Source: Xenophilus aerolatus
GTDB taxonomy: Bacteria; Pseudomonadota; Gammaproteobacteria; Burkholderiales; Burkholderiaceae_C
Assembly (NCBI GenBank): GCA_029968055.1
Contig: JASCNX010000004.1
Span: 1-64,000 of the forward strand
Direction: 5' to 3'
Length of the DNA: 64,000 bases
Shown: piece by piece, positions 60,336-64,000 of the stretch
Position numbering within the stretch: position 1 is the first letter of the stretch
How the letters are laid out: the number at the start of each line of letters is the position of its first letter
Translations under genes and position numbers: made by a program
The notes under the pieces: generated by a model
Database searches by the model: none
Told to the model about the DNA's origin: nothing
The model's input: the letters and a program-made list of their open reading frames with translations, nothing else

Positions 60336-61516
60336 CAGATCGCCTTCGCCGCGCGCAGCGCCGCGATGTCGGCCGCACTGCGGCCCAGCGACTGCAGGAT
60401 CGCCACGGTGTGCTCCCCCACCGCCGGGACCGGGTCCATGCGGTAGTCGAAGGCGCTTTGCCGGCCGGGCGGCAGCAGCGCCGGGATCGCGCCTGCGGGC
60501 GAGCCCACCTCGCGCCAGCGCTCGCGCGCCTGCAGCTGCGGGTGCGCCCACAGCCCGGCCATGTCGTTCATGCGGGCGTTGGCGATCTGCGCGGCGTCGA
60601 GCCGCTCCAGCACCTGCGCGCTGCTCATGGCGCAGAAGGTCTCGAGGATGATGGCCTCGAGCGCCGCACGGTGCTCGTTGCGCTTCGCATTGGCGTCGAA
60701 GCGCGGGTCGCTCGCCAGCGCCGGCTGCAGCAGCACCTTCTCGCAGAAGACGCGCCATTCGCGTTCGTTCTGCAGGCCGAGCATCACGGTGCCGCCGTCG
60801 CCGGCCGCGAAGGGACCGTAGGGGTAGATGGTCGCGTGCGACGCGGCGCTGCGCGGCGGCGGCGTCGCACCCTGGTAGGCGTAGTACATCGGAAAGCCCA
60901 TCCACTCGGCGAGCGACTCGAGCATCGACACGTCAATGTGGGAGCCGCGGCCGGTCTTGCCTCGCTGCAGCAGCGCGGCGAGCACGCCGGTGTACGCGTA
61001 CATGCCGGCGGCGATGTCGGCGATCGAGTTGCCCGACTTGCAGGGCTCGTCGGGCGTGCCGGTGACCGAGAGGAAGCCGGCCTCGCTCTGGATGAGCAGG
61101 TCGTAGGCCTTCTTGTCGCGGTACGGGCCGTCGCCGCCGTAGCCCGAGATGTCGCAGACGATCAGCGACGGATGCCGGGCCTGCAGCGCGTCGTAGCCCA
61201 GGCCCATGCGCGCCGCCGCGCCCGGTGCGAGGTTCTGCACCAGAACGTCGGCACCGGCGATCAGTTCCTGCAGCACCGCCAGCGCGGCCGGCTGCTTGAG
61301 GTCGAGCGTGAGGCTTTCCTTCGACCGGTTGACCCACACGAAGTGCGAGGCCTCGCCATCGACGCGCTGGTCGTAGGCGCGCGCGAAGTCGCCGGCGCCG
61401 GGGCGCTCGACCTTGATGACCCGCGCGCCCAGGTCGGCGAGCTGGCGGGTGCAGAACGGCGCCGCGATGGCGTGTTCGAGCGAGATGACGGTGATGCCGT
61501 CGAGCGGTCGGGTCAT
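60335..61516 (-). CDS. CaiB/BaiF-type (class III) CoA-transferase
   Basis: A 393-residue CoA-transferase: DGITVISLEHAIAAPFCTRQLADLGARVIKVER, NRSKESLTLDLKQPAAL, VCDISGYGGDGPYRDKKAYDLL and SIADIAAGMYAYTGVLAALLQR (catalytic aspartate in the last segment). It should move CoA from succinyl-CoA, or another donor, to a carboxylic acid. Sequence and neighbours recall the succinyl-CoA:itaconate/mesaconate/citramalate transferases. It lies seven bases after the acyl-CoA dehydrogenase gene. Confidence 0.9.
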   Translation of the reverse strand: MTRPLDGITVISLEHAIAAPFCTRQLADLGARVIKVERPGAGDFARAYDQRVDGEASHFVWVNRSKESLTLDLKQPAALAVLQELIAGADVLVQNLAPGAAARMGLGYDALQARHPSLIVCDISGYGGDGPYRDKKAYDLLIQSEAGFLSVTGTPDEPCKSGNSIADIAAGMYAYTGVLAALLQRGKTGRGSHIDVSMLESLAEWMGFPMYYAYQGATPPPRSAASHATIYPYGPFAAGDGGTVMLGLQNEREWRVFCEKVLLQPALASDPRFDANAKRNEHRAALEAIILETFCAMSSAQVLERLDAAQIANARMNDMAGLWAHPQLQARERWREVGSPAGAIPALLPPGRQSAFDYRMDPVPAVGEHTVAILQSLGRSAADIAALRAAKAI

Positions 61517-61523
61517 GGTGGCC

Positions 61524-62693
61524 TCAGAACGATCGGGGAAGGCCCAGCAAATGCTCGGCCACGTAGGAATGGATCAGGTTGGTCGAGATCGGCGCCACCT
61601 GGTAGAGCCGCGTCTCGCGGAATTTGCGCTCGACGTCGTATTCGCAGGCGAAGCCGAAGCCGCCATGTGTCTGCAGGCAGGTGTTGGCGGCCTCCCAGCT
61701 GGCCTTGGCCGCGAGGTACTTGGCCATGTTGGCCTCGGCCCCGCAGGGCTGGCCGGCATCGAACAGCGCGCAGGCCTTGAAGCGCATCAGGTTCGCCGCC
61801 TCGGTCTCGATGTAGTCGGCCGCGATCGGGAACTGGATGCCCTGGTTCTGGCCGATGGGGCGGCCGAACACCTGGCGGTCGGTGGCATAGCGGCGCGCCT
61901 TGTCGACGAACCACCAGGCGTCGCCGATGCACTCGGCCGCGATCAGCGTGCGCTCGGCGTTGAGCCCGTCGAGGATGTACCTGAAGCCCTGGCCTTCCTC
62001 GCCGATCAGGTTCTCCGCCGGAATCTCGAGGTTGTCGAAGAACACCTCGTTGGTCTCGTGGTTCACCATGTTCCGGATCGGCCGCACCGTCATGCCCTTG
62101 CCGATGGCCTGCGCGAGGTCGACGATGAAGATCGACATGCCCTCCGACTTCCTCTTCACCTCCGCCAGCGGCGTGGTGCGCGCCAGCAGGATCATCAGGT
62201 CGGAATGCTGGATGCGCGAGATCCACACCTTCTGGCCGTTGACGACGTAGCGGTCGCCCTGGCGCACCGCGGTGGTCTTGAGCTGCGTGGTGTCGGTGCC
62301 GGTGGTCGGCTCGGTCACGGCCATGGACTGCAGGCGCAGTTCGCCCGTCGCGATCTTCGGCAGGTACTGGCGCTTCTGCGCCTCGCTGCCATGGCGCAGC
62401 AGCGTGCCCATGTTGTACATCTGGCCGTGGCAGGAGCCCGCGTTGCCGCCGGAGAAGTTGATCTCTTCCATGATCACCGACGCCTCGGTCAACCCGAGGC
62501 CGGAGCCGCCGTAGTCGGCCGGGATCAGTGCGGCCAGCCAGCCGGCCTGGGTGAGCGCGTCGACGAAGGCCTCGGGGTAGCCGCGCTCGTGGTCGACCTT
62601 CTGCCAGTAGGCGGCGTCGAAGCCGCCGCACAGCGCGCGCAGCGCCTCTCGCATTTCCTGGTGGCTGTCGGGGGTGGGGATCTGTGTCTTCAT
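61524..62693 (-). CDS. Acyl-CoA dehydrogenase
   Basis: A 389-residue flavoenzyme of ordinary length: ALIPADYGGSGLGLTEASVIMEEI, MAVTEPTTGTDTTQLKTTAV (FAD/substrate region), GEEGQGFRYILDGLNAERTL, and LQTHGGFGFACEYDVERKFRE with a glutamate in the place used by many members. It would oxidise an acyl-CoA made by the CaiB-type enzyme, for instance a methylsuccinyl-CoA-like substrate (inference). It lies 24 bases after the MaoC-type gene. Confidence 0.92.
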   Translation of the reverse strand: MKTQIPTPDSHQEMREALRALCGGFDAAYWQKVDHERGYPEAFVDALTQAGWLAALIPADYGGSGLGLTEASVIMEEINFSGGNAGSCHGQMYNMGTLLRHGSEAQKRQYLPKIATGELRLQSMAVTEPTTGTDTTQLKTTAVRQGDRYVVNGQKVWISRIQHSDLMILLARTTPLAEVKRKSEGMSIFIVDLAQAIGKGMTVRPIRNMVNHETNEVFFDNLEIPAENLIGEEGQGFRYILDGLNAERTLIAAECIGDAWWFVDKARRYATDRQVFGRPIGQNQGIQFPIAADYIETEAANLMRFKACALFDAGQPCGAEANMAKYLAAKASWEAANTCLQTHGGFGFACEYDVERKFRETRLYQVAPISTNLIHSYVAEHLLGLPRSF

Positions 62694-62717
62694 CGGTCGT
62701 GTTGATCGGTGGGAGGC

Positions 62718-63590
62718 TCAGGCCAAGGTGGCGGTCGCCTGCATGGTGAGCCAGCCGTCGGCGTCTTCGCCCCACAGGCTGAAGCTTCGGTCGTCGGCAT
62801 CGAGGCGGCCGTGCACCCGGAAGGGCGCGATGTCGAAGGTCGGCCGCACGGCGCGGAACTCGAAGCGCGACAGCGTCGCGTCGGGCCGCTCGCGGCGCAG
62901 CAGGTCGACCAGCAGCGTCGCGATCAGCGGACCGTGCACGATCAGGCCGGGGTAGCCCTCGACCTCCGTGACATAGCGGCGGTCGTAGTGGATGCGATGC
63001 CCGTTGAAGGTGAGCGCCGAGTAGCGGAACAGCAGCACGTCGTCGGGCACGAGCGTGCGGCTGAAGGTGGCGTCCGTGCGGGCCGGTGTCGGCGCGGGGG
63101 CCGCCTCCCCCGGCGTGGCGGCGGCGCGGTAGACGATGTCGTGTTCCTCGGTGAGTGCCAGGCCGTGCGCGTTGTGCACTTCGTGACGGACCAGCACGAA
63201 CACCAGTTCGCCGCTGCGGCCGGTCTTGTGCGTCACCGAAGCGATCGTCGAGGTGCGTGTCGCCGCCTCGCCGACCCGCAACGGATTGGTCGGCTCCCAT
63301 GCAAGGCGCCCGCCGGCCCACATGCGGCGCGGCAGCGGCACCGGCGGCAGGAAGCCGCCGCGCTTCGCATGGCCGTCCGCGCCGATCTCCGACTGGCGGT
63401 GGTGCGGCAGGAAGTAGAGCCAGTGCCAGAGTTCGGGCAGGCGCGTGCCGGCCGCCGGTGCCGCATCGTTGCGGTCGAGCGTGGCCGACAGCGCGCGCAC
63501 GGGGGCGGCGGTGATGTCGTCGTGCAGTGTCTCGCTGCGGCCTTGCCAGGCCTGCAGCGCGGCGATGTCGTCTGGGGTCAGCATGGCCAT
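62718..63590 (-). CDS. MaoC/FAS1-type hydratase (mesaconyl-C4-CoA hydratase-like)
   Basis: A 290-residue double-hotdog protein. The N-terminal FAS1_DH-like half has RLPELWHWLYFLPHHRQSEIG and LPRRMWAGGRLAW. The C-terminal half carries the hydratase motif RYSALTFNGHRIHYDRRYVT and YPGLIVHGPLIATLL. This architecture is that of mesaconyl-C4-CoA or itaconyl-CoA hydratases and HTD2-like enzymes. Its start overlaps the stop of the truncated Bug gene (TGATG). Confidence 0.88.
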   Translation of the reverse strand: MAMLTPDDIAALQAWQGRSETLHDDITAAPVRALSATLDRNDAAPAAGTRLPELWHWLYFLPHHRQSEIGADGHAKRGGFLPPVPLPRRMWAGGRLAWEPTNPLRVGEAATRTSTIASVTHKTGRSGELVFVLVRHEVHNAHGLALTEEHDIVYRAAATPGEAAPAPTPARTDATFSRTLVPDDVLLFRYSALTFNGHRIHYDRRYVTEVEGYPGLIVHGPLIATLLVDLLRRERPDATLSRFEFRAVRPTFDIAPFRVHGRLDADDRSFSLWGEDADGWLTMQATATLA

Positions 63591-63862
63591 CAGTCCACCG
63601 CCGCGCCGGACGACTTGACGATGCGCTGCGTGCCGATGTTGCCGCCCGCACCGGGCCGGTTGTCGACCACCACGCTGGCGTTGATCACTTCGCCCAGCTT
63701 CTGTCCGACCAGCCGGCCGACGATGTCGTTGGTGCCGCCGGCCGCCTGCGGCACGACCAGCGTGACGGGACGCGACGGGTAGGCGGCCTGGGCCGTGGCC
63801 GGGGCGGCTTGCAGCAGGCTGGCGCTGACGGCCAGGCCCAGCGCGAGGGCGCGAAGTTGCAT
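63590..63862 (-). pseudogene. Bug/TctC receptor gene with large in-frame deletion
   Basis: The 90-residue product has a complete signal peptide (MQLRALALGLAVSASLLQAA), a mature Bug N-terminus (YPSRPVTLVVPQAAGGTNDI, VVDNRPGAGGNIGTQ) and then immediately the extreme C-terminus RIVKSSGAAVD. Intact paralogues have about 235 more residues between these points. The ligand-binding fold is gone, so it cannot act as a receptor, but it is secreted-like and still coupled to the MaoC gene by TGATG. Confidence 0.85.
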
Positions 63863-63923
63863 GTGCTTGTCTCCTGGATGCTTTGCATGGTGGCCGCTGC
63901 GGTGGCCCGGCGCAATCTGCGAA

Positions 63924-63958
63924 TTCGGAACCGAGCCTTCGATGATTCCGAAGGCTCG
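63924..63958. promoter_or_regulatory. Overlapping dyads between the CoA-ester operon and LysR
   Basis: CGAGCCTTCG-ATGATTC-CGAAGGCTCG (63932-63958) is a perfect 10-7-10 inverted repeat. A second dyad, TTCGGAA (63924-63930) with TTCCGAA (63946-63952), interlocks with it. They lie 14 bases before the LysR start and about 62 bases before the operon's first gene. Alternative overlapping sites fit a LysR-controlled divergent promoter. Confidence 0.6.
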
Positions 63959-63971
63959 ACTACGATGCAGC

Positions 63972-64000
63972 ATGCATTTCGACATGAGCGACCTGCGCCT
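63972..64000 (+). CDS. LysR-family regulator, N-terminal fragment (runs off the window)
   Basis: Only the first nine codons are inside the window: MHFDMSDLR. This is a common opening of LysR proteins, where M-DLR-F leads into the helix-turn-helix. The position divergent from a catabolic operon with a dyad between supports the call. No more can be said from this window. Confidence 0.55.

Noticed and set aside
1..64000. tRNA, rRNA, CRISPR, transposase or integrase genes
   Set aside because: None was recognised in any part of the window. Apart from the repeats listed, there is no direct sign of a mobile element.

Overview
The window is 64 kb of very GC-rich DNA with short intergenic gaps, many ATGA or TGATG stop-start overlaps and frequent GTG starts. 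The gene content points to an aerobic, metabolically versatile betaproteobacterium of the Burkholderiales, most likely Comamonadaceae. It includes seven intact and one deleted Bug/TctC-type solute receptors, six LysR regulators, an intracellular PHB depolymerase, and a hairpin repeat of a kind I associate with Variovorax- and Acidovorax-like genomes. The taxonomic placement is inference; no rRNA or tRNA gene is visible.

Left third (1-23 kb), mostly core or housekeeping genes. A 747-bp gene-free block of nested inverted repeats abuts an mdtA-mdtB efflux pair that lacks mdtC. Then come a GST, phaZ, a CBS protein, metY with a short leader ORF and a co-transcribed hydrolase, a thioredoxin-like protein, an Mpo1/DUF962 protein overlapping tail-to-tail with a YihY membrane protein, and a FAD-linked oxidase. 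A chromosomal ccdAB toxin-antitoxin pair with its own promoter/operator sits directly ahead of thyA-folA. From 18.9 to 23.2 kb lies a compact, poorly understood cluster: a RibD-type reductase facing a coupled operon of MDR dehydrogenase, divergent PTPS/QueD-like protein, GT4 glycosyltransferase and methyltransferase. It looks like a biosynthetic route to a modified, possibly glycosylated, pterin-like metabolite and is the best candidate here for an undescribed system.

Middle and right (23-58 kb), an accessory catabolic region. Bug receptors without any TctA/TctB membrane partners alternate with regulators (LysR, IclR, GntR) and enzymes. A GntR-headed unit carries a VOC dioxygenase, a FAH hydrolase, a Bug receptor, DUF1185 and an MDR reductase. 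A LysR-controlled operon (42.8-50.3 kb) encodes a homoprotocatechuate-like meta-cleavage pathway (hpaH, hpaI, FAD-linked oxidase, hpaE-like, hpaD-like and hpaG-like genes, MBL hydrolase), facing a LigI-like amidohydrolase. Several intergenic spaces hold clean dyads that look like operators.

Right end (58-64 kb): a minus-strand CoA-ester operon (deleted Bug receptor, MaoC-type hydratase, acyl-CoA dehydrogenase, CaiB-type CoA-transferase, shrunken MmgE/PrpD, CitE-type lyase, intact Bug receptor) that resembles C5-dicarboxylate (itaconate, mesaconate or citramalate type) catabolism. Two of its genes have lost large internal parts in frame, and a 30-codon acyl-CoA dehydrogenase remnant follows it, so the operon is eroding while its translational coupling stays intact. 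A divergent LysR gene starts at the right edge.
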